DNA from: Saprospiraceae bacterium
GTDB lineage: Bacteria; Bacteroidota; Bacteroidia; Chitinophagales; Saprospiraceae
Assembly (NCBI GenBank): GCA_016715245.1
Contig: JADKAS010000009.1
Span: forward strand, 118,457 to 182,456
Reading direction: 5' to 3'
DNA length: 64,000 nucleotides
Part shown: piece after piece, positions 1 to 11,100 of the stretch
Numbering within the stretch: position 1 is the first letter of the stretch
How the letters are laid out: each line of letters begins with the position of its first letter
Translations under genes and position numbers: made by a program
Notes under the pieces: model-generated
Database searches by the model: none
What the model saw: the letters and a program-made list of their open reading frames with translations, nothing else
What the model was told of the DNA's origin: nothing

Positions 1-2
1 AA

Positions 3-2429
3 AATAAAAAAGAAGAGGCTAAAAGTAAAGAGAAGACAAAAAAACAAAAAGCAAAAGAAAAAGAAAAAGCCAAAAAACAAAGAGCTAAAGAAAGGGAAAA
101 GGCCAAAAAAAATAAAACCAAGTTACCGGCACCTCAGATTAAAGTTGAAACAAACGAACAAAAGGTTGAAGACCAACCAAAAACTAACCAGATAAAAGCT
201 GAAACGGAGGAACAAACAATAAAAAAAGAAGAAAAAGTCAAGGTAGAGAAAGATAAAACAGCCTATAATGAAGGTCTTCTTTGGTTAGCAAAAACGCACA
301 TAAAGAGACAAAATTATTTTTCTGCAGAATTTTTATTAAATAAGTTGGATAAAACAACCAATCTTAATAAAAAGGTTAAAAGAGAATTACCAGGTACTTT
401 TGCCAGTCTCTATATTAAACAAAAAAAATATCCTGAGGCAATATACTATTTAAAAGAGGCCATTAAAAAAGCCAGACAAAAAGATCTTAAGGCCAGATAT
501 GCGTTCATTATAGGTCAATTACATGAAAAGAATAATGATTATGCCGGAGCATTGGATTTTTATAAAATGGCAAAGAAAAAATCCAGAAATGAGAAAATGA
601 TTCTCATGGCAAATATGGCTATGGTAACAAACTCAATGCTCGCAGGTATTGACAATAAAGCCGAAACGATAAAAACACTTGAGAAATTACTTAAAGAAGA
701 TAAATATGCGGATCAAAAACATGTTATTTATTATGCAATGGCAAAAATTGAACTGGCGGATGCAAATTTAGAAGGAGCAATTCCATATTTTCAGGAATCA
801 TTAAATAATAATACTTCTGATGATAAACTCAGATCAGATGTTTATTATATAATAGCAACTGCTCTTTTTGAGAAAGAAAAATATTACGAGGCGAAACTGT
901 ATTACGACAGTACAAAAACGGTCATGAACAAAATTGATAAGAGATATTTTGAAGTTGAAACCAGAGCTAAAAACCTTGTTGATATTGCCAAAAATATTGA
1001 AATCATAAATCACCAGGATACATTACTGTACTTATCTGAATTGACAGGGGATGCACAGAAAAAAGAATTACTGGAGTATGCTAAAAGAAGAGAAACGGGA
1101 AAAACACCGGCCAAAGAAAAAAAAGCAACAGGTATAAATATTAACGCAACGAAGCCAGACATAAAAGCAAGTAAATTTACTGAAAATTTCGGAACTTCCT
1201 CTTTTTTTGCATACAATAAGGAGTCTAAGGAAAAAGGAATAGATGCTTTTCAAAAAAAATGGGGAAGAAATATTCAATTGCAGGACAATTGGCGAATTAG
1301 CAGTAAAACAAAAGAAATCAGAGGGGCCACTGAAGAAAAAAGAGAAGCCGTTTTATCCGAAAATCAAAAACAAAAAGAACAGGAAGAAAGCCAGGAATTT
1401 AAAAACCTTATTAAGGAATTGCCTCAAAATCCAGTACAGAAAAAGGAAACACAGGAAAAGCTTGTTGACGCTATGTTTGAATTAGGAAAACTTTACAGGA
1501 ATGTATTGGAAAAATACAAAAACTCTATTGAGGTTCTTGAAAAAATGCATACAAGATTTGGACCGACAAAACATGAACTTGAAAGTTATTATTATCTGGT
1601 TTTAAATTACCGCGATGTTAATAATAAAGAAAAAGCAGAAGAATACAGCGCCAAACTTATAAGAAAATATCCTGAATCATCATATGCCAAAATTCTAAGT
1701 GATCCTGATTATATTGCTTCGTTAAATAAGGAAGCAAGCAAAATAGATACTTATTATGAAGAAACATACAAACTGTTTTCTAAAGGAAATTATAAAATTA
1801 CACAGGAGAGAATAAAATCTTTAAAAGTTCAGTTTGGAGAAGAAAACAAATATTCTGCAAGGCTTGCATTAATGAACGCTATGTGTCTTGGCAATATTGA
1901 AGGGAAAGACGCTTACTCAAAAGCGCTGAATGATGTTATCATTGCATTTCCAAATACACCGGAACAAACAAAAGCAAGAGAAATTTTGCGTTATTTGACA
2001 GGAGACGTCCAGGCATTTTCTACGATTGGTGAAGAAGAGTCATCAAAACTATACTCTTTCGACGAAACAAAGCCACATTTTGTAGCTATCGTTACGTATG
2101 GTTTGAGTGAAATGCAATTTGTGGATGCTAAAATATCCATCTCTGAATTCAATAAAACACATTTTAAAGTTGAAAAACTTCAAATGACTGATGCTATGTT
2201 GAATAAACCGGAAAACGCACAAATAGTAGTTATTAAAAAATTTAATAACGCTAAGGAAGCAATGACCTATTATAACAAAGTATTAAAATTACAATCAGAG
2301 TTTATAAAAGTAAGTGCCAATTATGAGGTTTTCCCGATATCGCAACAAAACTATTTAAAAATGCTTGGGCAATACTCTTCTAAAGCGTATAGGTTCTTTT
2401 TTGAAAAAAACTACAAAGACATAAAATAA
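3..2429 (+). CDS. porW: PorW/SprE-like T9SS TPR lipoprotein, 3' part
   Basis: The frame is open from the first bases of the window, so the start and any lipoprotein signal lie upstream. About 808 residues are visible. They begin with a very Lys/Glu-rich stretch of about 80 residues, continue into tetratricopeptide-type helical repeats (A..Y..A motifs with YYDST near the end of the first repeat block), a charged linker, more TPRs, and a C-terminal domain ending in SQQNYLKML...FFEKNY. This order and the C-terminal pattern resemble PorW/SprE, the outer-membrane-associated lipoprotein that links T9SS substrates to the translocon. The next gene downstream encodes a very large T9SS substrate, which fits. 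The family call is recognition by eye; a generic TPR protein is the alternative. Confidence 0.7.
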   Translation, partial: NKKEEAKSKEKTKKQKAKEKEKAKKQRAKEREKAKKNKTKLPAPQIKVETNEQKVEDQPKTNQIKAETEEQTIKKEEKVKVEKDKTAYNEGLLWLAKTHIKRQNYFSAEFLLNKLDKTTNLNKKVKRELPGTFASLYIKQKKYPEAIYYLKEAIKKARQKDLKARYAFIIGQLHEKNNDYAGALDFYKMAKKKSRNEKMILMANMAMVTNSMLAGIDNKAETIKTLEKLLKEDKYADQKHVIYYAMAKIELADANLEGAIPYFQESLNNNTSDDKLRSDVYYIIATALFEKEKYYEAKLYYDSTKTVMNKIDKRYFEVETRAKNLVDIAKNIEIINHQDTLLYLSELTGDAQKKELLEYAKRRETGKTPAKEKKATGININATKPDIKASKFTENFGTSSFFAYNKESKEKGIDAFQKKWGRNIQLQDNWRISSKTKEIRGATEEKREAVLSENQKQKEQEESQEFKNLIKELPQNPVQKKETQEKLVDAMFELGKLYRNVLEKYKNSIEVLEKMHTRFGPTKHELESYYYLVLNYRDVNNKEKAEEYSAKLIRKYPESSYAKILSDPDYIASLNKEASKIDTYYEETYKLFSKGNYKITQERIKSLKVQFGEENKYSARLALMNAMCLGNIEGKDAYSKALNDVIIAFPNTPEQTKAREILRYLTGDVQAFSTIGEEESSKLYSFDETKPHFVAIVTYGLSEMQFVDAKISISEFNKTHFKVEKLQMTDAMLNKPENAQIVVIKKFNNAKEAMTYYNKVLKLQSEFIKVSANYEVFPISQQNYLKMLGQYSSKAYRFFFEKNYKDIK

Positions 2430-2910
2430 GTGTATTTAAAAATGAAAAAAACAAGGTAATTCTATACTATTCATATAAAATAAAAAATATATATGATTGA
2501 TTAACAGCTACTTTTGAGATTAAAAAAAAATGTAAAATTTTTTACAAAATCGTTTTTTTTTGCTGTAAAAACAAATTGAGGAACTATTTTCGTGGTGTAA
2601 AAGATAGGTAAAACAAAGAGAAATGTGGTTTTTATTCACATGAGATAGCGTAGGTGCTATCACATTAATGAAAAAAATCATATCTCTTTTTATGGGATTT
2701 TTTGTGTTTTAAGGTATAAAAAATTTTATTAGTAAAAATTTTTTACTTTTTTCAGTTCATTTTAATAATATTTTATCCGAACTAAATAATACACAAAAAT
2801 TCTTTTATGTGATGTCTGAAAAGATAAGACGTCTTAAAATGATGTAAAAAATATACAAAGAGTATCCGACACTTTTTGTATTTATTAATAGTGAACCTAA
2901 AAATTTGAGA
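2430..2910. other. intergenic region with possible structured element
   Basis: AT-rich gap of about 480 bp between the TPR lipoprotein and the adhesin signal-peptide frame, with no convincing coding frame. It contains a possible folded element at 2615-2689 (listed separately) and a short palindrome, aagacgtctt, near 2830. The adhesin promoter should lie here, but I found no clean TAnnTTTG box. Confidence 0.5.
2615..2689 (+). other. possible three-stem RNA structure in adhesin leader
   Basis: An outer pairing of aaagaga (2615-2621) with tctcttt (2683-2689) encloses two hairpins: atgtg/cacat (2623-2641), and atgagatagc pairing with gctatcacat (2640-2665) with one mismatch. The two inner hairpins share one or two bases, so they compete at the junction. 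No long U-tract follows directly, so a simple terminator is unlikely. The pairing is visible, but function is unknown and AT-rich DNA gives such folds by chance. Confidence 0.25.
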
Positions 2911-3084
2911 ATGCAACATTTTTACATGAGCACTTCCGGCAAAAAAGTCGAAAGTTCAAACCCCAAAAACAATGGTAGAAATTTGATATTTTCCTCCCAA
3001 GGACGATCAAGTTATGTAAATAACCATTTTAAATCCTTTTTATTTATACTTTTTATTGTTTTATGGAATGTCCCGTTTCGGTAA
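2911..3084 (+). CDS. signal-peptide fragment of the adhesin
   Basis: A 57-codon frame starting at ATG 2911 (in-frame ATG also at 2926). It has a polar start, then a hydrophobic core (SFLFILFIVLW), and stops at TAA 3082-3084, just where the mature adhesin starts in another frame with SQTCTCPG. Adding one base in the ttt run near 3076-3078 joins them as NVPFSVSQTCTC, a plausible signal peptide and cleavage region. The downstream fragment by itself has no export signal, which supports this being its missing N-terminus. Confidence 0.6.
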   Translation: MQHFYMSTSGKKVESSNPKNNGRNLIFSSQGRSSYVNNHFKSFLFILFIVLWNVPFR

Positions 3085-5369
3085 GCCAGACGTGTACTTG
3101 TCCCGGAACAAATCTGGTACAAAACCATTCTTTCGAAAATGGTACTACCAGCTGGAACTGGTCAGGAGGAAACCTTTATCAGGGAACCTATGCCGCACAA
3201 TGCGAAACCCATGCAGGTCATTTTGAAATAACAAATACAAGTGATAACTGGGTTTCACAGCAAATTGGTACTGTGGGGTCAAATGGTATTTCTGTTGGGT
3301 CCATTATTAATCTGAGTGTTTATGGGGGTACACATAACCCATCCTTTTATCATTCAGTTGGTATTGATTTTTTTACTAGTAACTGGACTTATATTTCTGG
3401 AAGTTATACTGAAGTCAACGCACAATTACCAAGTATGTCTGAATATTCCGTGACTGGTGTTGTTCCAGCAAACGCATACTACATTACTGTTTCAAAAGGC
3501 GGTGACGGAGATTGGGTTAAAACTGACAGATGGTGTGCCAGCGTGAGTCAGTGTAATCCAGACAATACTTCAGCACCACCATATTGTGCTCCTCAGCCCA
3601 TATGCCCTACAGGGAATAACTTTTTATGGACACAGAATATTAATTCAACTGATGGATCAGCTTCTGCGGTAAGGTTGGTATGTTCTTCCACTTTATCATA
3701 TACAATTCCCGGATCCTACCCTTCTGCATTTAGCGGTCCTGTTAATGTTACTGTATCAGATGTAGTTTCTTATGATGGTTATTCAGGAAGAGGGTCGGTT
3801 ACTCAACAAAACGAAAGATGGAGAATAGTATTTAAAAAGAATGGCAGTACTGTTCATTCAACACCATATACAACCGATGTTCCCGATTTAAGAACTCAGG
3901 GATATTGGAGAGGTTCACTTGGAAGTACTGTATATTTACCAAATGGTGCAGATCAAATTATTATTGAACATTGGGCGGTTGCCAACGAGGGTAGTTGTTC
4001 AAACGGCCCCAATTCAGTTGTACCTGTAAGTGTGTGTATAGGATACGCACCGGTTACGTGTAACAATGTAACAAGCGGTGGTCAAATTGGATCCAACCAA
4101 TCTTCATGTCTTGCAACGTATGATCCGGCAACATTTACCAATATAACTTCTCCTTCAGGGGGAAGTGGTACTTTGGAATATTTATGGTTAAAATCAACTA
4201 CTACGTGTGTAGCCCCTAACGGATCAAATGATAATGAATGGGAAGCAATTCCGAGTTCAAATTCGGCAACCTATGATCCGGGTCCATTATATCAGAATAC
4301 ATGTTATCTGAGATGTTCAAGAAGAGCCGGATGTACAAATTACGATGGTGAATCAAACGTAATTTCAGTAACGGTGTCAGGACCTGCAGTTCAGATAGGT
4401 TCTGCGTTAACTTTGGTTAAGGACAGAATTATTACAAATGAAATTACTTGTAGTAGTTCAACAGAAAGAGTACTATATATAGACTGTTTTCTTGACAATG
4501 CTCCTGGAGGAACTGCGGGAAATGCACCATATTGGAAAATTATTTCTGGTGGTGCTTTACGCGAATATTGTGACGGCACAGCATATTTTGAAATGCGGGT
4601 TCAGAATCTGGTTACATCCACATTTAAGTTGGATGTTAAAGTCGTTTTAAGTGGCAGGACATATTCTCCTCCTCCGGGCAGTCCACACGTTGAAGGATGT
4701 ACATCTTCTGCCAGTAGTGACTGGTATTATTATACAAACACAACAGGAACCATAACCGGAGTTGACGGACTTGCAGGTGCTTTGTTGTCCATTGACAGAA
4801 AAGGTGCTTCATTTCAGGTTGGAACAAATGCAAGTTTATATGCCAACCCGGGTCAGTTTGGAGCGAGTGGATGGTTAATTTACAATGTAATTACTCATCC
4901 AAGTTCCTTTAAACTAGGTACAGAATGTCAGGCTGACTTTAACTTCCTTTTATCAGGAGGTGCTTTAACAGCTTCTCAATCTACAGCATGTAATACAATA
5001 TGTGTTGGCGCCAGTACCCAGCTTACAGCTAACGGAGCAGGTGGAAAACCGGGATATACTTATGCGTGGGATAATGGTTTAGGCAGCGGTCAAACAAAAA
5101 CAGTTAGCCCAACGACCACAACTACCTACAGGGTCACTATCACTGATACTAATGGATGTACATCAACGTCTCAAACAATCATTACAGTAAACCCTCAACC
5201 GGTTTTAAATGCAGGACAGGATGTAGATATTTGTATCGGGCAGTCAGTACTATTGACAGTAAATGCCACAAACGGTACACCACCATATACATATAACTGG
5301 CCGAATCCACCGGGAGGAACAGGTACCAGTAAATCTGTAAGCCTACAACAACAACTACCTATGTTATAA
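3063..5369 (+). CDS. adhesin fragment 1: N-terminal domains and first Ig-like repeats
   Basis: Frame of 768 residues with its ATG inside the predicted signal-peptide region, so this start is not trusted. It carries a Cys-rich start (CTCPG), a carbohydrate-binding-like domain beginning NLVQNHSFENG, a second beta-rich domain of about 150 residues that ends near VCIGYAPV, a region with several paired cysteines, and two Ig-like repeats of the form C.G.S..L.A...G..GYTYAW...VTITDTNGC. It ends abruptly in LQQQLPML. Adding one C at 5342-5343 restores SPTTTTTY as in the preceding repeat and continues the protein. Confidence 0.75.
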   Translation: MECPVSVSQTCTCPGTNLVQNHSFENGTTSWNWSGGNLYQGTYAAQCETHAGHFEITNTSDNWVSQQIGTVGSNGISVGSIINLSVYGGTHNPSFYHSVGIDFFTSNWTYISGSYTEVNAQLPSMSEYSVTGVVPANAYYITVSKGGDGDWVKTDRWCASVSQCNPDNTSAPPYCAPQPICPTGNNFLWTQNINSTDGSASAVRLVCSSTLSYTIPGSYPSAFSGPVNVTVSDVVSYDGYSGRGSVTQQNERWRIVFKKNGSTVHSTPYTTDVPDLRTQGYWRGSLGSTVYLPNGADQIIIEHWAVANEGSCSNGPNSVVPVSVCIGYAPVTCNNVTSGGQIGSNQSSCLATYDPATFTNITSPSGGSGTLEYLWLKSTTTCVAPNGSNDNEWEAIPSSNSATYDPGPLYQNTCYLRCSRRAGCTNYDGESNVISVTVSGPAVQIGSALTLVKDRIITNEITCSSSTERVLYIDCFLDNAPGGTAGNAPYWKIISGGALREYCDGTAYFEMRVQNLVTSTFKLDVKVVLSGRTYSPPPGSPHVEGCTSSASSDWYYYTNTTGTITGVDGLAGALLSIDRKGASFQVGTNASLYANPGQFGASGWLIYNVITHPSSFKLGTECQADFNFLLSGGALTASQSTACNTICVGASTQLTANGAGGKPGYTYAWDNGLGSGQTKTVSPTTTTTYRVTITDTNGCTSTSQTIITVNPQPVLNAGQDVDICIGQSVLLTVNATNGTPPYTYNWPNPPGGTGTSKSVSLQQQLPML

Positions 5370-5419
5370 CGGTTACAGATGCAAAAGGATGTACGGCTAC
5401 AGATAATGTAGCAGTAAGA

Positions 5420-6584
5420 GTAAATCCAAATCCAACAGTAGTAGTAACAGGCAGTAGTCCGGTCTGTGTTGGCAGCACTTTAACTTTGTCTGCCACACCT
5501 TCAGGCGGAACTCCCGGATATACATATAGTTGGACAGGTCCAAATGGATTTACTGCTTCAACACAAAATATATCCAGACCGAGCGCAACGATGGCTATGG
5601 CCGGAACCTATAATGTTACAATAACAGATTCCCAAAGGGTGCACAGCGACAGGCTCTAAAAATATAGTAGTTGATAATACTCATATCACAGTTTCGGGAA
5701 CTGCAAATTTTAATATTTGTCCCAATAATTCAGTGACGTTAAGTGTTACAACTAATGCCAGCACACCACCGTATAATTATATTGAATATGTAAGATTTGA
5801 AACACAACAAACGAATCCATACATCCCTGTTGGGTCTTATGTACATCTCGGAGAGTTTGCTTTACCTGCTACCAGTGGCTCAATCACAAGCAATAACTTT
5901 CCTTTACCGGGAAGTACTTCCAAGACATATTATGTATATGCATGTTTGAAACCAGACCCTGCGTCTGGAATGTGTCCTGCATTTGCAGAATTTATTGTCA
6001 CTGTGAATCCAAATCCAACAGTAGCAGTAACAGGAAGTAGTCCGATCTGTGTTGGCAACACGTTAACTTTGTCTGCCACACCTTCGGGAGGTACTGCCGG
6101 ATATACATATAGTTGGACAGGTCCAAATGGATTTACAGCTTCAACACAAAATATATCCAGACCGAGCGCAACAATGGCCATGGCCGGAACCTATAATGTT
6201 ACAATAACAGATTCAAAAGGTTGCACAGCGACAGGCTCTAAAAATATAGTAGTTGATAATACACATATCACTGTTTCGGGAACTGCAAACTTTAATATAT
6301 GTCCCAATAACTCAGTGACATTAAGTGTTACAACTAATGCCAGCACACCACCGTATAATTATATTGAATATGTAAGATTTGAAACACAGCAAACGAATCC
6401 ATACATCCCTGTTGGGTCTTATGTACATCTCGGAGAGTTTGCTTTACCTGCTACCAGTGGCTCAATCACAAGCAATAACTTTCCTTTACCGGGAAGTACT
6501 TCCAAGACATATTATGTATATGCATGTTTGAAACCAGACCCTGCGTCTGGAATGTGTCCTGCATTTGCAGAATTTATTGTCACT
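5420..6584 (+). repeat. two tandem 582-bp adhesin modules
   Basis: Copy 1 runs 5420-6002 (583 bp because of one extra base near 5629-5641) and copy 2 runs 6003-6584 (582 bp, 194 residues). They differ at only a few positions and each pairs a SprB-like repeat with a second module containing NASTPPYNYIEYVRFE. The near identity indicates recent duplication or gene conversion. Confidence 0.9.
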
Positions 6585-7472
6585 GTAAATCCAAATCCTA
6601 CAGTAACAGCTAATACATCTCCAGTATGCGCCGGAAGCACATTATCAATTACATCCACTCCAAGTGGAGGCACAAGTCCTTATACTTATAGCTGGAGCGG
6701 ACCAAATGGATATACTTCATCAACACAAAACATAAGCAGAGCGAATGCCACAGTGACAATGAGTGGTACCTATACAGTAACAGTAACAGATAATAAAGGC
6801 TGCAGCGGCACATCAAGTGTATCAGCGACAGTAAATCCGAGCCTGAATGTAAATACAGCAGCCCCTGCGGTATGTACCGGAAGCACATTATCAATTTCAT
6901 CCACTCCTAGCGGAGGCACAAGTCCTTATACCTATAGCTGGAGCGGACCAAATGGCTTTACAGCATCAACGCAAAACATAAGCAGAGCTAACGCCACAGT
7001 AGCAATGAGTGGTAATTATACAGTAACTGTAACGGACAATAAAGGGTGCAGCGGCACTTCAAGTGTATCAGCGACAGTAAATCCGAGTCTGAATGTAAGT
7101 ACAACCGCCCCTGAGGTATGCGCCGGAACAACTTTATCAATTACATCCACTCCAAGTGGAGGCACAAGTCCTTATACTTATAGCTGGAGCGGACCAAATG
7201 GCTTTACAGCATCAACGCAAAACATAAGCATAGCGAACGCCACAGTAGCAATGAGTGGTACTTATACAGTAACTGTAACGGACAATAAAGGCTGCAGTGG
7301 CACATCAAGTGTATCAGCGACAGTAAATCCGAGCCTGAATGTAAGTACAACCGCCCTGCAGTATGTGCCGGAAGCACATTATCAATTTCATCCACTCCTA
7401 GCGGAGGCACAAGTCCTTATACCTATAGCTGGAGCGGACCAAATGGCTTTACAGCATCAACGCAAAACATAA
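5733..7472 (+). CDS. adhesin fragment 2: 194-residue and 82-residue repeats
   Basis: Frame of 579 residues whose listed start is a GTG inside a repeat, so it is not a real start. It contains the end of the first 194-residue module, the complete second copy, and three full 82-residue SprB-like repeats plus the start of a fourth (motifs STPSGGTSPYTYSWSGPNG and MSGTYTVTVTDNKGC). The last 35 or so residues are out-of-frame. A C is missing at 7354-7356, where the other copies read gcccctg. It has no signal peptide or sorting domain of its own. Confidence 0.75.
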   Translation: MTLSVTTNASTPPYNYIEYVRFETQQTNPYIPVGSYVHLGEFALPATSGSITSNNFPLPGSTSKTYYVYACLKPDPASGMCPAFAEFIVTVNPNPTVAVTGSSPICVGNTLTLSATPSGGTAGYTYSWTGPNGFTASTQNISRPSATMAMAGTYNVTITDSKGCTATGSKNIVVDNTHITVSGTANFNICPNNSVTLSVTTNASTPPYNYIEYVRFETQQTNPYIPVGSYVHLGEFALPATSGSITSNNFPLPGSTSKTYYVYACLKPDPASGMCPAFAEFIVTVNPNPTVTANTSPVCAGSTLSITSTPSGGTSPYTYSWSGPNGYTSSTQNISRANATVTMSGTYTVTVTDNKGCSGTSSVSATVNPSLNVNTAAPAVCTGSTLSISSTPSGGTSPYTYSWSGPNGFTASTQNISRANATVAMSGNYTVTVTDNKGCSGTSSVSATVNPSLNVSTTAPEVCAGTTLSITSTPSGGTSPYTYSWSGPNGFTASTQNISIANATVAMSGTYTVTVTDNKGCSGTSSVSATVNPSLNVSTTALQYVPEAHYQFHPLLAEAQVLIPIAGADQMALQHQRKT

Positions 7473-8057
7473 GCAGAGCGAACGCCACTGTAGCAATGAG
7501 TGGTACTTATACAGTAACTGTAACGGACAATAAAGGCTGCAGCGGCACTTCAAGTGTAACTGCAACAGTAAATCCGAGCCTGAATGTAAGTACAGCCGCC
7601 CCTGAGGTATGTGCCGGAAGCACATTATCAATTACATCCACCCCAAGCGGGGGCACAAGTCCTTATACTTATAGCTGGAGCGGACCAAATGGATATACTT
7701 CATCAACACAAAACATAAGCAGAGCGAATGCCACAGTAACAATGAGTGGTACTTATACAGTAACAGTAACGGACAATAAAGGCTGCAGTGGCACATCAAG
7801 TGTAACTGCGACAGTAAATCCGAGCCTGAATGTGAGTACAGCTGCTCCTGAGGTATGTGCCGGAAGTACTTTATCAATCACATCCACCCCAAGCGGAGGT
7901 ACAAGTCCTTATACATATAGCTGGAGCGGACCAAATGGATATACTTCATCGACACAAAACATAAGCAGAGCGAATGCCACTGTAACCATGAGTGGTACTT
8001 ATACAGTAACAGTAACGGACAATAAGGGCTGTAGTGGCACCAAGTGTGTCTGCTACA
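6585..8057 (+). repeat. six tandem 246-bp (82-residue) SprB-like repeats
   Basis: Unit boundaries at the conserved gtaaatcc are 6585, 6831, 7077, 7323, 7568 and 7814, ending at 8057. Four units are exactly 246 bp. The fourth is 245 and the sixth 244, which is where the two frameshifts fall. Confidence 0.92.
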
Positions 8058-8182
8058 GTAAATCCGAACCCAACAGTAATAGTAGGATCAAATTCTCCTG
8101 TTTGTGCCGAAGGAAATCTGAATTTAATATCAACACCATCAAGCGGAACACCGGCTTTTACATACAATTGGACAGGACCTAA
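7355..8182 (+). CDS. adhesin fragment 3: 82-residue repeats
   Basis: Continuation in the next frame after the missing C at 7354-7356; the first in-frame ATG is at 7496. It encodes the rest of the fourth 82-residue repeat and the fifth and sixth copies, almost identical to those before. The true frame is lost at 8039-8041, where the repeat consensus ggcacatcaagt reads ggcaccaagt, two bases short. The remaining codons to 8182 are out-of-frame. Nothing suggests independent initiation. Confidence 0.7.
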   Translation, partial: PAVCAGSTLSISSTPSGGTSPYTYSWSGPNGFTASTQNISRANATVAMSGTYTVTVTDNKGCSGTSSVTATVNPSLNVSTAAPEVCAGSTLSITSTPSGGTSPYTYSWSGPNGYTSSTQNISRANATVTMSGTYTVTVTDNKGCSGTSSVTATVNPSLNVSTAAPEVCAGSTLSITSTPSGGTSPYTYSWSGPNGYTSSTQNISRANATVTMSGTYTVTVTDNKGCSGTKCVCYSKSEPNSNSRIKFSCLCRRKSEFNINTIKRNTGFYIQLDRT

Positions 8183-11100
8183 TAGTTATACTGCTAACGT
8201 TCAAAATCCTGTCAGAACCAATGTTAATGCTTCTATGGCGGGAACTTATAATCTTACAGTAACAGACAGCAAGGGTTGTTTGGTTACAGGAAACACAAAT
8301 GTTGTTGTAACACCCAAACCGGTATCCGGAATTGATGGACCGAATACAACATGTGCCAAAGAACCGGTATTATTTATTGTTTCACCATCGGCCGGCCTGG
8401 GAGCGACATATAGCTGGACCTTCCAGGGAGGTACTCCGGCAACAGGTTCAGGTACCAGTGTTACTTCACAGTGGAATACACCTGGAACCTATCTGATTAC
8501 TCTTGTAGTATATAAAGATGGTTGTGAGTCAACTTATACCAAAAATATTGTTATTACACAAGAAGTTTTCTCTTTAGCCGGACCGGATAAAGATATTTGT
8601 CAGGGAGGATTAACGGTTTTGAATGGTCAGGGACCTTCAGGCGGAAACTTCAGTTGGACTGTAGTTTCAGGTGACCCAACTTCAATAGATGGGGGAGCAG
8701 CATCACCGAATCTCAATGTTTCACCATTGTTTACAACGGTTTATAAATTAACCGTAAGCCAAAATGGTTGTGTAAGAACAGACGAAGTAACAGTTTTTGT
8801 AAACGTCAGTCTTAATCCGATTGCAAATGCAGGTAATCCACTTGAAATTTGTTCTGGTGTACCAACCATGATTGGAGGAAACCCGACGGGAACACCACCT
8901 CCGGGAGCCCCAAATACAGCATTAGGTTATACATGGACACCAATAACAGGATTAAGCTCCTCTTCTGTTCCTAACCCAACGTTAACCCTTACCAACCCAG
9001 GTCAGGTTAGTTATCAGGTTATCGTTGAGGCTTTAGTTTCAGGATGTAAAGATACTGCAAGTGTTACACATACTATTTTACCAAATCCAACCGTAAGTGC
9101 AACAGCACCTGAGGTTTGTGCAGGATTCACTTTGCAGATTAACTCTACACCAAACGGAGGCACATCAGGCTATACATATAACTGGAGTGGACCGGGAGGT
9201 TTTACCGCAAGTACACAAAACGTCAGCAGAACAAATGCAACGGTATCGATGAGTGGTTTATACAATGTGACTGTCACAGACAGTAAAGGCTGTGTAGGAA
9301 ATACAAGCGTTCAAGCCGTGGTTAATCCAAACCCAACCGTAAGTGCAACAGCACCTGAGGTTTGTGCAGGATTCACTTTGCAGATTAACTCTACACCAAA
9401 CGGAGGCACATCAGGCTATACATATAACTGGAGTGGACCAGGAGGTTTTACCGCAAGTACACAAAACGTCAGCAGAACAAATGCAACGGTATCGATGAGT
9501 GGTTTATACAATGTGACTGTCACAGACAGTAAAGGCTGTGTAGGAAATACAAGCGTTCAAGCCGTGGTTAATCCAAACCCAACCGTAAGTGCAGTAGCAC
9601 CGGAAGTATGTGCAGGATTCACTTTGCAGATTAGTTCTACGCCAAATGGAGGCACATCAGGCTATACATATAACTGGAGTGGACCAGGAGGTTTTACCGC
9701 AAACACACAAAACGTCAGCAGAACAAATGCAACGGTATCGATGAGTGGTTTATACAGTGTGACTGTCACAGACAGCAAAGGCTGTGTAGGAAATACAAGC
9801 GTTCAAGTGGTAGTTAATCCAAACCCAACCGTAAGTGCATTAGCACCGGAAGTGTGTGCAGGATTCTCCCTGGCCATTAGTTCAACACCTTCAGGAGGTA
9901 CATCAGGATACACATATAGTTGGACAGGACCTAATGGATACACAGCGAATACCCAAAACATCAGCAGGGCAAATGCAACGGTAACTATGAGCGGTTTATA
10001 CAGTGTTACCGTCACAGACAGCAAAGGCTGTGTAGGAAATACAAGTGTTCAAGCTACGGTTAATCCAAATCCTTCCCTGCAGGCCAGTTCAAACTCACCT
10101 GTTTGTGTTGGAAATCAAATAACCTTATTTGCAACTCTTTCAAGTGGAACTCCAGGATTTACATATATCTGGTCAGGTCCAAACGGCTATTCTTCAACAC
10201 AGCAGAATCCTGTCATTTTAGATGCTGTTCCATCTATGGCGGGTACTTATAATGTTACTGTTACAGATTCTAAAGGATGTATTGCAACATCAAACACTAA
10301 TGTTACCATAACACCGAATCCTGTATCAGGAATTGATGGTCCACCCACAAAATGTGCTAAAGAAGCAGTTTTATTTATTGCTTCACCAGCAGCAGGCCCT
10401 GGCGCTACATATACCTGGACATTCCAGGGAGGTACTCCGGCAAATGCAACTGGACCAAGCGCTACCTCACAGTGGAATACACCTGGAGAATACCTTATAA
10501 CGCTTGTGGTTACAAAAGACGGTTGTACATCAACGTATACAAAATCAATCATTATTACTCAGGAAGTATTTTCTGTAGCAGGACCAGATAAAGAGATTTG
10601 CCAGGGAGGTAATGTAACGTTAAATGGTCAGGGACCGGCAGGGGCCAGCTTTAGTTGGACGCTTGTTTCTGGTGATGGAACTTCACTTGACAATGGAATT
10701 AGCTCAATGAACTTGTTGGTTTCACCATTATTTACTACAACATACAGATTAACAGTTAGTCAAAATGGTTGTGTGAGAACAGACGAAGTTACCGTTTTTG
10801 TGAATGTCAATTTGAATCCAATCGCGAATGCAGGAAATCCTTTGGATATTTGTTCAACGGTTTCTACTACGATTGGAGGAAATCCAACAGGAACACCACC
10901 GCCAGCATCACCAAACACACCACTTGGATATATTTGGAGCCCAGCTACCGGACTAAATTCATTTACTGTTGCAAATCCAACGTTGACATTAAGTTCTCCA
11001 GGTCAATACACCTATCAAGTGATTGTGATAGCTTTAAATACAGGATGTGCTGATACTGCCACAGTGACACATACCATTGTACCTAGACCAACAATAACAG

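Noticed and set aside
2940..2975. gttcaaacc sequence like a tRNA T-loop
   Set aside because: No acceptor stem, anticodon arm or CCA around it; it lies in the signal-peptide frame.
6649..7877. Series of minus-strand frames of 60-83 codons in the adhesin
   Set aside because: They recur because the plus-strand repeats recur; the products are similar and have no start context.
5330..8060. Programmed frameshifting in the adhesin
   Set aside because: The breaks differ in direction and lack a shared slippery site and downstream structure; repeat copies show simple base loss or gain.
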